From: Bacillus sp. 03113
GTDB lineage: Bacteria > Bacillota > Bacilli > Bacillales > Cytobacillaceae
Assembly (NCBI RefSeq): GCF_006546985.1
Contig: NZ_VATK01000006.1
Span: 163,438-227,437, forward strand
Direction: 5' to 3'
Length of the DNA: 64,000 nucleotides
Shown: positions 1 through 9,599 of the stretch, piece by piece
How positions within the stretch are numbered: the first letter of the stretch is position 1
Layout: the number at the start of each line of letters is the position of its first letter
Made by a program: the position numbers and the translations under genes
The notes under the pieces: model-generated
Told to the model about the DNA's origin: nothing
Database searches by the model: none
The model's input: only the letters and a program-made list of their open reading frames with translations

Positions 1-1903
1 CTTCCTCTAATCGGATCGGTATGTTTTGCAAATTAGGATCGGTAGAGCTTAATCGCCCAGTCTGTGTCAGCGCCTGATTAAATCTAGTGTGGACTTTCCC
101 CGTTTTTGGATTAACCATTTTTAGTAAACCTTCAATATAAGTTGATTGAAGTTTGCCTAACTGACGAAAATGAAGGATCTGCTTAATGATTTCATGATCG
201 TTTTCAAGCTTTTCAAGAACATCCGCAGACGTTGAATACCCTGTCTTTGTTTTTTTTAATACAGGGAGGCCCATTTTCTCATATAAAATAACTCCTAGCT
301 GCTTAGGAGAATTAATATTAAACGTTTCATTTGCTAACTCGTATATTTTCGCCTCAATGTCTTTTAATCGTCCGGTTAGATCCGCACCCATTCGTTTTAG
401 TGTATCTAAATCCACTTTTATGCCATAGGATTCCATATCCGCCAAAATAAACGAAAGCGGCATCTCAAGTTCATAGAAAAGCTCAAGCTGCTGATTTTCC
501 TTTAATTCGTTTTCTAATTTTTCTTTTAAAAAGTCAATTGCTACAGACTTCCGTACAAGATGATCAGCTAATTCGGTTTCCTCTGGAATCTTTCTTTTGG
601 CACCTTTTCCATAGAATGCCTCATCTGATTGAAGTCGTTCAAAGCCATATCTTTTTCCAATTTCAGCAACATCATCAATGGCTTCGGCAGGATTCACAAT
701 ATAAGAAGCAAGCAATAAATCAAAGGTGACTCCTTTTAGATGGATGCCATGATGACGTAAAGCAACTTCTGATCGTTTGGCATCATAGACAATTTTTTTC
801 TTGCTCTCATCTTCGGCCCATACTTTAAAAACATCAGATTTTACAGCGATTTCAGTTGATAAAAAGAAGCTTCCTTTTTCATTGACAATAGAAAAACCAA
901 TAATATCTGCATAATGGTAATTGTCCTCTAAAATTTCGATATAAAAAATATTTTCATCAGTAAAAATGTCTGCTGTTACTTCTTTTATTTGTTCAAAATG
1001 AATGTTATCCAATGGTTGATGATCTTCTACTAGGTTGTGATCTGGATCAAGCTTATCTAATAAGGAATTAAATCCCAGTTCTTTGAATATTCCTTTTACA
1101 TGTTCTGTTTGGTATCCTTCATAGCCAATTTCCTCCAATTTAATTTGAACCGGAGCTTCTCGTGTAATGGTCGCGAGCACTTTACTCATGAGTGCCTGAT
1201 CCTTAAATTCCTCTAGCTTTTCTTTTAGTTTTTTGCCGCTTATTTGATCAATAGAAGCTAATACTTGTTCAAGTGTCGTAAATTCTTTTAAGAGCTTAAT
1301 AGCCGTTTTTTCTCCTACTCCAGGTACTCCGGGAATATTGTCAGAGCTGTCACCCATTAATCCCTTCATATCGATAATTTGATCAGGAGTTAATCCGTAT
1401 TTTTCTTGAATATGTAAAGGAGAGTATTCTTCTGTTTCAGTGATTCCTTTTTTTGTGATGGATACAGTTGTTTGCTCGGAGCTAAGCTGCGTTAAATCCT
1501 TATCACCTGAAATAATTTTGACCATAAAACCTTCTTTTTCAGCTTGTAAGGATAATGTACCAATAATATCATCAGCTTCATAATTTTCCAGCTCATATTG
1601 AGATATCCCATACGCTTTTAATAGGTCTCGTATAAAAGGAAACTGTTCTGAAAGCTCAGGCGGTGTTTTCTGCCTTCCTCCTTTATATTCGCTAAAGGTT
1701 TTATGACGAAAAGTTGTTTTCCCTGCATCGAATGCGACAAGGATATGTGAAGGCTTTTCCTCCTCTAAAATCCTCATCAGCATCATCGTAAAGCCGTAAA
1801 TGGCATTTGTATGAATCCCTTTATCGTTATTTAATAACGGTAAAGCAAAAAAAGCTCGATATGCTATACTATTGCCATCTATAAGCACTAATTTATTATT
1901 CAC
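1..1903 (-). CDS. polA: DNA polymerase I, N-terminal 634 residues (runs off the window)
   Basis: This is the 5' part of DNA polymerase I, which removes RNA primers and fills gaps in replication and repair. The start is GTG at 1903-1901, preceded by AGGAGG. Residues 1 to about 290 form the 5' nuclease domain, with LVLIDGNSIAYRAFFA at the start and the acidic YEADDIIGTL motif near residue 113. The central domain has the fold position of the 3'-5' exonuclease, but the expected DxE pair is replaced (FYIEILEDNYHYAD), as in other Bacillus PolA proteins that lack proofreading. The polymerase domain begins around residue 470 and the window edge falls just after TGRLSSTDPNLQNIPIR, before motif A. In B. 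subtilis phoR is directly upstream; here hflK-hflC lies between. Confidence 0.96.
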   Translation of the reverse strand, partial: MNNKLVLIDGNSIAYRAFFALPLLNNDKGIHTNAIYGFTMMLMRILEEEKPSHILVAFDAGKTTFRHKTFSEYKGGRQKTPPELSEQFPFIRDLLKAYGISQYELENYEADDIIGTLSLQAEKEGFMVKIISGDKDLTQLSSEQTTVSITKKGITETEEYSPLHIQEKYGLTPDQIIDMKGLMGDSSDNIPGVPGVGEKTAIKLLKEFTTLEQVLASIDQISGKKLKEKLEEFKDQALMSKVLATITREAPVQIKLEEIGYEGYQTEHVKGIFKELGFNSLLDKLDPDHNLVEDHQPLDNIHFEQIKEVTADIFTDENIFYIEILEDNYHYADIIGFSIVNEKGSFFLSTEIAVKSDVFKVWAEDESKKKIVYDAKRSEVALRHHGIHLKGVTFDLLLASYIVNPAEAIDDVAEIGKRYGFERLQSDEAFYGKGAKRKIPEETELADHLVRKSVAIDFLKEKLENELKENQQLELFYELEMPLSFILADMESYGIKVDLDTLKRMGADLTGRLKDIEAKIYELANETFNINSPKQLGVILYEKMGLPVLKKTKTGYSTSADVLEKLENDHEIIKQILHFRQLGKLQSTYIEGLLKMVNPKTGKVHTRFNQALTQTGRLSSTDPNLQNIPIRLEE

Positions 1904-2010
1904 CGAAACTCCTCCTGTAAAAATATGTATGATAGAACAGACAAAAAACCGTCATTTTCCTTTCTATTCTATCATGAGTAGAATAAGAAAGAAAAACAAC
2001 GGTTTATTCT

Positions 2011-2958
2011 TTAATTGTCTGTATAGCCCATTAACAATCTTGCATATGGAGAATCCGATGGTAATACGAGAACTGTTTCGCCATTGATCGTTTTCTTATA
2101 GGATTCAAGTGTACGGAACATTGAATAGAAGCTAGGATCCTTTGAAAAAGATTGATTGTATATTCTTGCAGCTTCTGCTTCTCCTTCCGCCCGAACTGTT
2201 TCGGCATCCGCTTGAGCTATCGCAAGCATTTCCTTCACTTTACTATCTGTTTCAGCTTCAATCTCATTCTTTTTTGCATCTCCCATAGATAAATATTCCT
2301 GTGCCTTTGATTCACGCTCAGATACCATTCTTGTATAAACAGATTGCTCATTTTCCTTTGGTAAATCTGTCCTCTTCATTCTAACATCGGCCACAACAAT
2401 GCCATATTCGTCATTCGAGAGCATTTCATTTACTTTCGCAGTGATTTGATCATTGAGTGAGCCTCTCGTTGATTTTTCGTCATTGATAATTTCATCATAA
2501 TTCAATTGGCCTAGTTCTGATCTTACAATCGAATAAATAAATTCTTCCATCCTCGTTTCAGCATTTTCAACTGTACGTGCATTTGAAATCATTTTCTTAG
2601 GATCTTCTATTTTCCATATAGCGTAATTATCAATAATCATTCTTTTTTTATCTTTTGTATTGATTTCTGCCTCAGATACATCATAGGTCATAAGATGCTT
2701 CGGCAAGGTCGTTACACTTTGAATAAAGGGAATTTTGTAGCTTAAACCAGGTTCTTCTTCAATTCGGACCACTTCTCCAAACTGTCGGACGACCTTAAAT
2801 TCTCCTTCTTTTACAATAATAAGATTTGAAAAGATCGTGATAATGATTAATAAAAAGATGAATAAAATCATTCCCAGTTTGATATAACCTCTCCACTTAA
2901 AATTACTTGACCCATTTTCATTCATATTGACAATATTTTCATTACCCATTCTTTTCAC
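2011..2958 (-). CDS. hflC: HflC-type SPFH/band-7 membrane protein
   Basis: An SPFH (stomatin/prohibitin/flotillin/HflKC) protein of 315 residues. It has a short cytoplasmic N-terminus, one membrane segment at about residues 25-49, then the band-7 domain beginning FKVVRQFGEVVRIEEEPGLSYKIP, and a helical region rich in Ala and Glu (IAQADAETVRAEGEAEAARI) typical of the coiled coil of the family. In the studied bacteria HflC pairs with HflK and associates with the FtsH protease; that role is inferred here. The GTG start at 2958 overlaps the last codons of hflK by 17 bases, so the two are translationally coupled; the ATG at 2949 is an alternative start. Confidence 0.88.
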   Translation of the reverse strand: MKRMGNENIVNMNENGSSNFKWRGYIKLGMILFIFLLIIITIFSNLIIVKEGEFKVVRQFGEVVRIEEEPGLSYKIPFIQSVTTLPKHLMTYDVSEAEINTKDKKRMIIDNYAIWKIEDPKKMISNARTVENAETRMEEFIYSIVRSELGQLNYDEIINDEKSTRGSLNDQITAKVNEMLSNDEYGIVVADVRMKRTDLPKENEQSVYTRMVSERESKAQEYLSMGDAKKNEIEAETDSKVKEMLAIAQADAETVRAEGEAEAARIYNQSFSKDPSFYSMFRTLESYKKTINGETVLVLPSDSPYARLLMGYTDN

Positions 2959-3904
2959 TTCCTTTCTCCTCTTTTGGCTGTTCTTTTTCCAACGGTCGGA
3001 TTGGGAAGTATTTCATTGTGTTCCCATCATCATTCATGATATAAACCTCTGATTGCGGGAGAACCTGCTCGATCGTTTCAATTACAAGCCTTTTCTTTGT
3101 TATATCCGGATTTTTTCGATACTCTTCATACAGCTTATCAAAAATAGCTACATCCCCTCTTGCAGTTTCAATACGAGCTGCTTTATCTCCTAATGCTTTT
3201 GACATAAGGGCAGCTTTTTCCCCTTGTGCTTCATTCATTTTCTTATTTTGATATTTACTTGCTTCATTAAGTTTTGTATTCATAGTTTCACGCGCATCAG
3301 TTACGTCCGTAAATGCCTTACGAACCTTATCATTCGGTAATTCTACATCTTGAAGCTTTACAGCTAAAATCGAAATTCCAATATCATATTTATCAATTAA
3401 AGATGATAATAAGTCTCTAACATCTGCTTCAATTTCTGCTTTTCCTGAGGTAAGTGCATCATCTATTTTTGAGCTCCCTACAATACTTCTTAAGGAAGCT
3501 GATGTTGCATCATACAATATTTCTTCTGGATTATCCGCGTTATATAAATATTTGGTCGGATCTGTTATTTTCCATTGGACAACTAGATCAGCCAAGACTA
3601 TATTTTCATCCCCTGTGATCATTTTTGTTTCACTTGGGAAATCTTGAATTTCCCCTTCATTTTCTTTGTAGCCAAATTGGAGACTATACGTTTCCTTTGA
3701 AAGCGTCTCTACACTTTGTATTGGCCAAGGCAGCTTAAAATGGAGACCTGGTTCGTTTATTTCTTCTTCAGATTTTCCAAAAGTTAAAATAACTGCCTGC
3801 TCGGATTCATCTACTGTGTACCAGGTTGTAAAAGCCACAATACTAAGTCCCGCTACAAGAAATGTGAGAGCAATAATCACGTATATTTTTTTTATACTAA
3901 CCAT
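2942..3904 (-). CDS. hflK: HflK-type SPFH/band-7 membrane protein
   Basis: Partner of the downstream hflC. The start is set at ATG 3904-3902, because AGGGGG lies 6 bases before it and the protein then begins MVSIKKIYVII; an in-frame ATG further upstream (3970) has no convincing ribosome binding site. The 320-residue product has one membrane segment at about 7-27, the band-7 domain (ESEQAVILTFGKSEEEINEPG onward is diagnostic), a long helical region with LNEASKYQNKKMNEAQGEK, and a charged C-terminal tail. HflK/HflC complexes usually form membrane rings around FtsH. The pair sits between phoR and polA, a place where B. subtilis has no such genes. Confidence 0.88.
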   Translation of the reverse strand: MVSIKKIYVIIALTFLVAGLSIVAFTTWYTVDESEQAVILTFGKSEEEINEPGLHFKLPWPIQSVETLSKETYSLQFGYKENEGEIQDFPSETKMITGDENIVLADLVVQWKITDPTKYLYNADNPEEILYDATSASLRSIVGSSKIDDALTSGKAEIEADVRDLLSSLIDKYDIGISILAVKLQDVELPNDKVRKAFTDVTDARETMNTKLNEASKYQNKKMNEAQGEKAALMSKALGDKAARIETARGDVAIFDKLYEEYRKNPDITKKRLVIETIEQVLPQSEVYIMNDDGNTMKYFPIRPLEKEQPKEEKGSEKNG

Positions 3905-4001
3905 CTTTTTCCCCCTAATACGTTTTTCTCTATAACTTCTTTTTACGTAAACAAAGGAAAAAAGTTTCATTTATGTATAATTTAAGTTACATATAAAATA
4001 C

Positions 4002-4038
4002 AAAAAAAAGTGAAAGCGGGGTCAGCTTTCACCTTTTT
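4002..4038 (-). terminator. Rho-independent terminator after phoR
   Basis: An 8-bp perfect stem (GTGAAAGC / GCTTTCAC) with a 7-base loop is followed on the minus strand by a run of eight T. It lies between the phoR stop and the hflK start, so it separates the phoPR operon from hflKC. An A/T-rich flank on the other side could make it work in both directions. Confidence 0.8.
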
Positions 4039-4157
4039 CATTCCTCCTTGGATGAAGGGGTTTTTCATATATGATTTTAACAACTATATGTTAAGCTATC
4101 ATAAACGATATGTTAAGTTCATGTAAAAAAATACACGATAAATAAATTCAAACATTC

Positions 4158-5918
4158 CTACATCTTTTTATTTAGCTTAATCGTGAAGATTGTCCCTTTT
4201 CCAACTTCACTTTTAACTGAAATATTCCCTTTATGGGCTTCTACTAAATGCTTAACAATAGCAAGTCCTAATCCAGTTCCTCCTGAATTACGGCTTCTTG
4301 CTTTATCCACTCGATAAAAACGTTCAAATATACGCGGGATTTCTGTTTTGCGCAATCCAATTCCAGTATCCTTTACAGCTACAGAAACAATTGAATGCTG
4401 ATCACATATGAATACCATGACTTTTCCTTGTTTAGGAGTATATAAGATAGCATTAGTAATTAAATTTATAAAAACTTGCTTAAGCCGATCCACATCCCCT
4501 TCTATCATAAGTGATTCTTCATGATAATCAAACTGCATCTCTATTGCTTTTTTTTCTGCTTTTCCTTTTAGTATCGCCATAACCTCATGTAGCATTTCAA
4601 CAAGATTAAAGGATTGAATATTAAGTATAAAGCCTTGCTGCTCAATTTTAGAAAGATCAAGTAGATCTTGAACTAAGGTTTGCAGTCGATCACTCTCTTT
4701 TAATATGATGGTTAAAAAGGTTTCCAGAGTTTGCCTGTTTTCCATTGCCCCATCTAATAATGTTTCAGAGAAGCCTTTTATAGACGTAATTGGCGTCTTA
4801 AGTTCATGAGATACATTCGCCACAAAATCCTTTCTCATTTGCTCAAGCTTTTTTATTTCTGTTATATCATGAAAAACGAGCAATATACCTTTCCAAACAT
4901 CATTTGTTCCAATGATTGGCACACCGTATACTTCAAAATGACGTCGTTCAATACCCAACGGGATCAACATTTGCTTTTTTACTTTATGCTCGGTCATAAA
5001 AATTTCTTCAATTAAATCCGTTATTTCATGATGTTCAATCACTTCAAAATAAAGCTTATACAAATAATCAGAAGAATGAACATTAAAAAAATCTTTATAG
5101 GCTCTGTTTATCAGACTAATGTATCCCCTGCTGTCAATCAGGATTAAACCGCTTCCTATGTTTTCTATCAACGTTCCTAACCGATCTTGTTGAATCTCCT
5201 GAGCTTTCACCATCTCTTGTAAATTTCTTGCAAGAATGTTAATGGAAGAGCTTAACATCCCTGTTTCATCAATATGATCCTCATAAGTACGAGCTTTATA
5301 ATTTCCTTTTGCTAATTCGATTGCTGCATTTGTAGCTGATTCAATCGGTTTTGTATAACGAGAAGTAATCCGAAAGCTTAAAATAATGACAACGATTAAT
5401 GCTAATCCAAGACTGACAGTTAAGATCCACCAAATTTGTCGATAGGCCTTTTGTGTTTCAATCATTTTTGTACTAATAAACACATACCCTTCTTTTTGGC
5501 CATTATGCAAAACAGCTTTCCAGTAATAATGTAATTCACTATCTCCACCTAGAATGAAACCGTTCTTATCAGTAGACCCTTTTTCAAGAATTCGCATTAT
5601 ATTTTGCTCATGTTTTTTATCACTTTCTTGATACGTTTGTCCACTGTCATAGATGATATCACCTTGCAAATCTATAATCGTAGCTCTTACATCCAGCATT
5701 TCACTATACTCAGTCATTTTTTCTAAGTTAAGGGATACTAAACCACCATTTTCCTCAATATTGGACGCAATTAAATTAATTTCTTTTTTTAACCTTTGAT
5801 CAAAGGATTCTAAGTAATAGTTTTTAAACAACTGGCCCAATAATAATCCAAGGCCAATTAACACTGAAAATACCAGCGTTATTAGCCCAACTAGAAGTCT
5901 TGTTCTAAATTTGGTCAT
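4158..5918 (-). CDS. phoR: Phosphate-responsive sensor histidine kinase PhoR
   Basis: Membrane histidine kinase of the phosphate-starvation two-component system. It has membrane segments at about residues 8-30 and 163-182 flanking an extracytoplasmic sensor, a HAMP linker (183-235), a PAS domain (about 245-355), the dimerisation/phospho-acceptor helix with His371 in FVANVSHELKTPITSIKGFS, and an ATPase domain with N box (FINLITNAILYTP), G1 (VKDTGIGL) and G2 (GGTGLGLAIVKHL). Its length (586) is close to the B. subtilis protein. The start codon overlaps the phoP stop by 4 bases, which indicates coupled translation. Its target is the adjacent PhoP. Confidence 0.95.
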   Translation of the reverse strand: MTKFRTRLLVGLITLVFSVLIGLGLLLGQLFKNYYLESFDQRLKKEINLIASNIEENGGLVSLNLEKMTEYSEMLDVRATIIDLQGDIIYDSGQTYQESDKKHEQNIMRILEKGSTDKNGFILGGDSELHYYWKAVLHNGQKEGYVFISTKMIETQKAYRQIWWILTVSLGLALIVVIILSFRITSRYTKPIESATNAAIELAKGNYKARTYEDHIDETGMLSSSINILARNLQEMVKAQEIQQDRLGTLIENIGSGLILIDSRGYISLINRAYKDFFNVHSSDYLYKLYFEVIEHHEITDLIEEIFMTEHKVKKQMLIPLGIERRHFEVYGVPIIGTNDVWKGILLVFHDITEIKKLEQMRKDFVANVSHELKTPITSIKGFSETLLDGAMENRQTLETFLTIILKESDRLQTLVQDLLDLSKIEQQGFILNIQSFNLVEMLHEVMAILKGKAEKKAIEMQFDYHEESLMIEGDVDRLKQVFINLITNAILYTPKQGKVMVFICDQHSIVSVAVKDTGIGLRKTEIPRIFERFYRVDKARSRNSGGTGLGLAIVKHLVEAHKGNISVKSEVGKGTIFTIKLNKKM

Positions 5919-6631
5919 TCACCTTTTGGCTCCTCTAGCTTATAACCTAACCCACGAATCGTTTTTATATAAGCTGGCTTTTTTGTATTTTGCTCTATTT
6001 TTTCTCTTAGATGACTAATATGTACATCTACAATCCGTGTATCTCCAGCAAAATCATAATTCCAGACAGCACTTAACAGTTGATCTCGTGTTAATACACG
6101 ATTTTTATGTTTAGCTAAATAGAGCAATAGCTCAAACTCTTTAGGAGTAAGCTCTAATAGCTCATCTAAAAAATAAGCTTCATAATGCTCTGGGAACAGC
6201 TTTAAATCAGCAATTTTAATACTTTGCAACTCATCATCAGTATCTTCTGCTTCTTCTACTTGGGTATTCGTTCTTCGTAAAATAGCCTTTACCCGTGCAA
6301 TCACTTCTCTAGGACTAAACGGTTTAGTCATATAATCATCTGCACCTAGCTCTAATCCAAGAACCTTATCAAATTCATCATCCTTTGCTGTCAGCATCAG
6401 GATGGGAGTATTCACTTTTTGCTGTCTTAGCTGCTTACACACTTCTATACCATCAAGCCTTGGGAGCATCAAATCTAATACAATTAAATTTGGATTTTGA
6501 GTTATTGCTAGTTCCTTTCCTTCCTCTCCATCCATTGCTGTCAAAACATCATAACCTGCTTGCTGCAGGTTGTATTGTAATAAAGTTACGATTGATTGCT
6601 CATCATCAACTACTAAAATTTTCTTTTTCAT
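5915..6631 (-). CDS. phoP: Response regulator PhoP
   Basis: OmpR/PhoB-type response regulator of 238 residues. The receiver domain (1-120) has the acidic pocket DD at 9-10, the phospho-acceptor Asp53 (VLDLMLP) and the conserved Lys in DDYMTKPF. The C-terminal winged helix includes LLLYLAKHKNRVLTRDQLL and ends in TIRGLGYKLEEP. Phosphorylated PhoP controls phosphate-starvation genes. It is the first gene of phoP-phoR; the next gene upstream, mdh, ends in its own terminator at 6826-6856. Confidence 0.95.
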   Translation of the reverse strand: MKKKILVVDDEQSIVTLLQYNLQQAGYDVLTAMDGEEGKELAITQNPNLIVLDLMLPRLDGIEVCKQLRQQKVNTPILMLTAKDDEFDKVLGLELGADDYMTKPFSPREVIARVKAILRRTNTQVEEAEDTDDELQSIKIADLKLFPEHYEAYFLDELLELTPKEFELLLYLAKHKNRVLTRDQLLSAVWNYDFAGDTRIVDVHISHLREKIEQNTKKPAYIKTIRGLGYKLEEPKGE

Positions 6632-6786
6632 AGAAGCCTCCGTAAAGATATATTACCCCTTTATAGAAAAGTACAATGCAACAAACTTTCCTACTTTTAA
6701 AACCCCAAGTTTTTCTAACATTTATATTATATTATACATCTATTTAAGTTTTGCAATGCAAAACAAAAAAATATGAAAATCTCATA

Positions 6787-6811
6787 AGAAAAGTGTAAAC
6801 GCCTTGTTCAG
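6787..6811 (+). repeat. Fragment of an AAGCGTAAGCGCC-type intergenic repeat
   Basis: The sequence AGAAAAGTGTAAACGCCTTG followed by TTCAG resembles the left end of the longer repeat at 25098. It looks like a decayed copy between phoP and the mdh terminator. Confidence 0.45.
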
Positions 6812-6825
6812 TCCTGAATAAAAAC

Positions 6826-6856
6826 GAAAAAATCAGGGAGGATCCCTGATTTTTTC
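6826..6856 (-). terminator. Terminator after mdh
   Basis: An inverted repeat AAAAAATCAGGGA / TCCCTGATTTTTT directly abuts the mdh stop codon. Both flanks are A/T runs, so it can end transcripts in both directions. Confidence 0.85.
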
Positions 6857-6857
6857 A

Positions 6858-7796
6858 TTAAGCTAATACTGCCATAACGTGTTTAACTGAATCAGCTGAT
6901 TTATCTAACTCTGCTTTTTCTACATCCGTTAAGTCTAATTGGATTACTTTCTCGATTCCATTTCCACCTAAAATCGTTGGGACTCCAAAATAAATTCCAC
7001 TATAACCATATTCCCCCTCTAAATAGGCGATTGTAGGTAATACCCTTCTTTGATCCTTTAGGATGGCTTCACACATTTCAACTAATGAAGCAGCAGGCGC
7101 ATAATAAGCGCTTCCATTTCCAAGCAAACTAACAATTTCCCCTCCACCTTTGCGCGTCCGCTCTACAATGGCATCAAGGCGTTCTTTTGGAATAAGCATT
7201 TCTAATGGTAATCCACCTGCATAAGAATAGCGTACTAATGGAACCATTTCATCACCATGTCCCCCAAGAACAAAGCCAGTTATATCTTTCACAGACAGAT
7301 TTAACTCTTGGGCAACAAAGGTCCGAAAACGTGCTGTGTCTAGTATTCCCGATTGTCCTATTACTTTGTTTTTTGGGAAGCCTGACTCCTTAAAAACAGT
7401 ATACGTCATAGCATCTACTGGATTTGTTAATACAATAATAAAGCAATTTGGTGAATACTTTACAATTTCCTTTGTCACACTTTTCATCACTCGTTGATTC
7501 GTCTGCACCAAATCATCTCTGCTCATACCAGGTTTCCGCGCAATCCCAGCTGTAATAACAACGATATCAGAATCTTTTGTATCATCGTAATTAGAAGTTC
7601 CAATTATCCTAGCATCAAAACCCTGAACTGGGCCGGCTTCAAGCATATCCAACGCCTTCCCCTTCGTTGGATTTTCCATAGATGGAATATCAAGTAACAC
7701 AACATCCCCTAATTCTTTTTGGGCTAATAAAAAAGCTGTAGTAGCCCCAGTAAAGCCTCCTCCAATGACTGAAATCTTTTTACGTTTCATTGTCAT
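6858..7796 (-). CDS. mdh: Malate dehydrogenase (NAD)
   Basis: Interconverts malate and oxaloacetate in the TCA cycle. The start at ATG 7796 gives 312 residues, the same length as the B. subtilis enzyme, and has AGGGGGAG 7 bases upstream; a longer in-frame extension to 7946 has no such site. Visible motifs are the NAD-binding [13 protein letters not shown], the substrate arginines in [21 protein letters not shown], and the catalytic histidine in [10 protein letters not shown]. The order citZ-icd-mdh on one strand matches the conserved Bacillus TCA operon. Confidence 0.96.
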   Translation of the reverse strand: MTMKRKKISVIGGGFTGATTAFLLAQKELGDVVLLDIPSMENPTKGKALDMLEAGPVQGFDARIIGTSNYDDTKDSDIVVITAGIARKPGMSRDDLVQTNQRVMKSVTKEIVKYSPNCFIIVLTNPVDAMTYTVFKESGFPKNKVIGQSGILDTARFRTFVAQELNLSVKDITGFVLGGHGDEMVPLVRYSYAGGLPLEMLIPKERLDAIVERTRKGGGEIVSLLGNGSAYYAPAASLVEMCEAILKDQRRVLPTIAYLEGEYGYSGIYFGVPTILGGNGIEKVIQLDLTDVEKAELDKSADSVKHVMAVLA

Positions 7797-7878
7797 AGCA
7801 AAGCTCCCCCTTTGTTTTATCCGACAAAAACGAGAAATTCTCCATCCCAAGAATTTTGAAATTGCAGATAAAGAGAAA

Positions 7879-7920
7879 CTTCCTTCAGTGGCGGTTTTGT
7901 TCATCCTCCACTGATGGAAG
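7879..7920. repeat. Short hairpin repeat of the CAGTGG / CCACTG type
   Basis: Imperfect inverted repeat CTTCCTTCAGTGGCGG / CCTCCACTGATGGAAG with a 10-base loop, in the icd-mdh gap. Its arms resemble the terminal hairpin (CAGTGGGGG / CCCCCACTG) of the larger repeats at 13329 and 43037, so it may be a reduced copy. In the mRNA it would fold between icd and mdh and could influence relative expression or stability; that is an inference. Confidence 0.55.
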
Positions 7921-7991
7921 CATAATTTTATATTAAAGATAGCCACTCAATGAGTACAAAACACTTTTACCTGAGATCTATCTCAAATAAC

Positions 7992-9260
7992 TTACCCCAT
8001 ATTCTTAATTAATTCATCCCCAAATTCAGAGCATTTTACTTCAGTTGCCCCATCCATTAATCGTGCAAAGTCATACGTTACAACCTTTGATGAGATTGAT
8101 TTCTCCATTGATTGAACAATCAGAGCAGCTGCTTCTGTCCATCCTAAATGCTCAAGCATTAATACCCCTGAGAGAATAACGGATGAAGGATTTACTTTAT
8201 CCAAACCTGCATATTTAGGAGCTGTACCATGTGTAGCTTCAAAAATGGCATGACCAGTCTCATAGTTAATGTTAGCTCCAGGAGCTATACCAATTCCCCC
8301 AACCTGAGCAGCAAGTGCATCAGAAATATAATCACCATTTAAATTCATCGTTGCAACGACATCAAACTCAAGAGGACGAGTCAGTATTTGTTGAAGGAAG
8401 ATATCAGCAATTGAATCTTTAATAATCAATTTACCAGCAGCTTCCGCTTGAGATTGTGCTAAATTCGCAGCTTCAGTTCCTTGTTCTTCCTTGATGCGAT
8501 CATATTGTGCCCAAGTAAAAACTTGGTCTCCAAACTCTTTTTCAGCTAATTCATAGCCCCAATTTTTAAATGCTCCTTCAGTGAATTTCATAATATTTCC
8601 TTTATGTACTAAAGTAAGAGATTTACGTCCTTCTTTTATTGCATATTGAATGGCAGAGCGTACTAAACGTGACGTTCCCTCTTTTGAAATAGGCTTAATT
8701 CCGATTCCAGAAGTTTCAGGAAAACGTATTTTATTTACACCCATTTCATTTTGGAGGAAATCAATTACTTTTTTTACATCAGCAGAACCATTCTCATATT
8801 CAATACCCGCGTAAATATCTTCTGTATTTTCACGGAAAATGACCATATCTGTATCTTGAGGTCTCTTTACTGGAGAAGGTACTCCTTCAAACCAGCGAAC
8901 AGGTCGCAGACAAACAAACAGATCCAACTCTTGACGCAAAGCTACATTTAATGAACGGATTCCACCCCCAACAGGTGTTGTTAATGGCCCTTTTATCGCT
9001 ACTAAATATTCATTAATGACGTCCAATGTTTCCGATGGAAGCCATTCACCTGTTTGATTAAATGCTTTTTCTCCAGCTAATACTTCCTTCCAAACAATTT
9101 TACGTTCACCTTTATATGCCTTTTCTACAGCAGCATCTAAAACTCTTGAAGCAGACGCCCATATATCAGGTCCTGTCCCATCTCCTTCAATAAACGGAAC
9201 AATTGGATTATTTGGAACATTTAATATTCCATTCGTTACTGTAATTTTTTCTCCGTGCAT
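7992..9260 (-). CDS. icd: Isocitrate dehydrogenase (NADP)
   Basis: Oxidative decarboxylation of isocitrate to 2-oxoglutarate. At 422 residues it is one shorter than B. subtilis Icd. The substrate loop [20 protein letters not shown] contains Ser103, the position regulated by phosphorylation in E. coli Icd. The cofactor and metal region shows [19 protein letters not shown] and [12 protein letters not shown] good ribosome binding site (TTGGAGGGATAATT before ATG) supports the start. It lies between citZ and mdh, the usual co-transcribed order. Confidence 0.96.
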   Translation of the reverse strand: MHGEKITVTNGILNVPNNPIVPFIEGDGTGPDIWASASRVLDAAVEKAYKGERKIVWKEVLAGEKAFNQTGEWLPSETLDVINEYLVAIKGPLTTPVGGGIRSLNVALRQELDLFVCLRPVRWFEGVPSPVKRPQDTDMVIFRENTEDIYAGIEYENGSADVKKVIDFLQNEMGVNKIRFPETSGIGIKPISKEGTSRLVRSAIQYAIKEGRKSLTLVHKGNIMKFTEGAFKNWGYELAEKEFGDQVFTWAQYDRIKEEQGTEAANLAQSQAEAAGKLIIKDSIADIFLQQILTRPLEFDVVATMNLNGDYISDALAAQVGGIGIAPGANINYETGHAIFEATHGTAPKYAGLDKVNPSSVILSGVLMLEHLGWTEAAALIVQSMEKSISSKVVTYDFARLMDGATEVKCSEFGDELIKNMG

Positions 9261-9599
9261 AATTATCCCTCCAAGTTGTAAAAAGTTATGTCCTATGCTC
9301 CATACATAATCTTTTAATTACATGATTCCTCTTGTTTTACTTTCATAAGAAGCGTTTTAATGAAAGTTTAATAAAAGAAATTTCTTTTTATATCGCATAG
9401 GACTCATAAAAATGTTTAAGTAGGGTGACCTATAACAAAGTTTCAAAAACTGCTCTCAGTTCATTAAATTTAAATAGAACATTCGCACTTCTTTATAGAT
9501 GATATGCATTTTGGGACACCCTCTTAAACCATTTTTCTATTTTTATATTACAAGAAATTTTTCTAAAAAGTAAAATAATACAGTCATTTTTTTATTTTG
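9261..9599. other. citZ-icd intergenic gap of 339 bases
   Basis: No ORF with a ribosome binding site was found. AAGAAGCGTTTTAA at 9347-9360 resembles a weak cre (CcpA) site on the minus strand but departs from consensus at one end. No clear rho-independent terminator separates citZ from icd, which fits read-through. Confidence 0.35.

Noticed and set aside
6858..7946. Extended mdh of 362 residues
   Set aside because: The upstream 50 codons cover a hairpin repeat and lack homology; ATG 7796 with AGGGGGAG gives the standard 312 residues.
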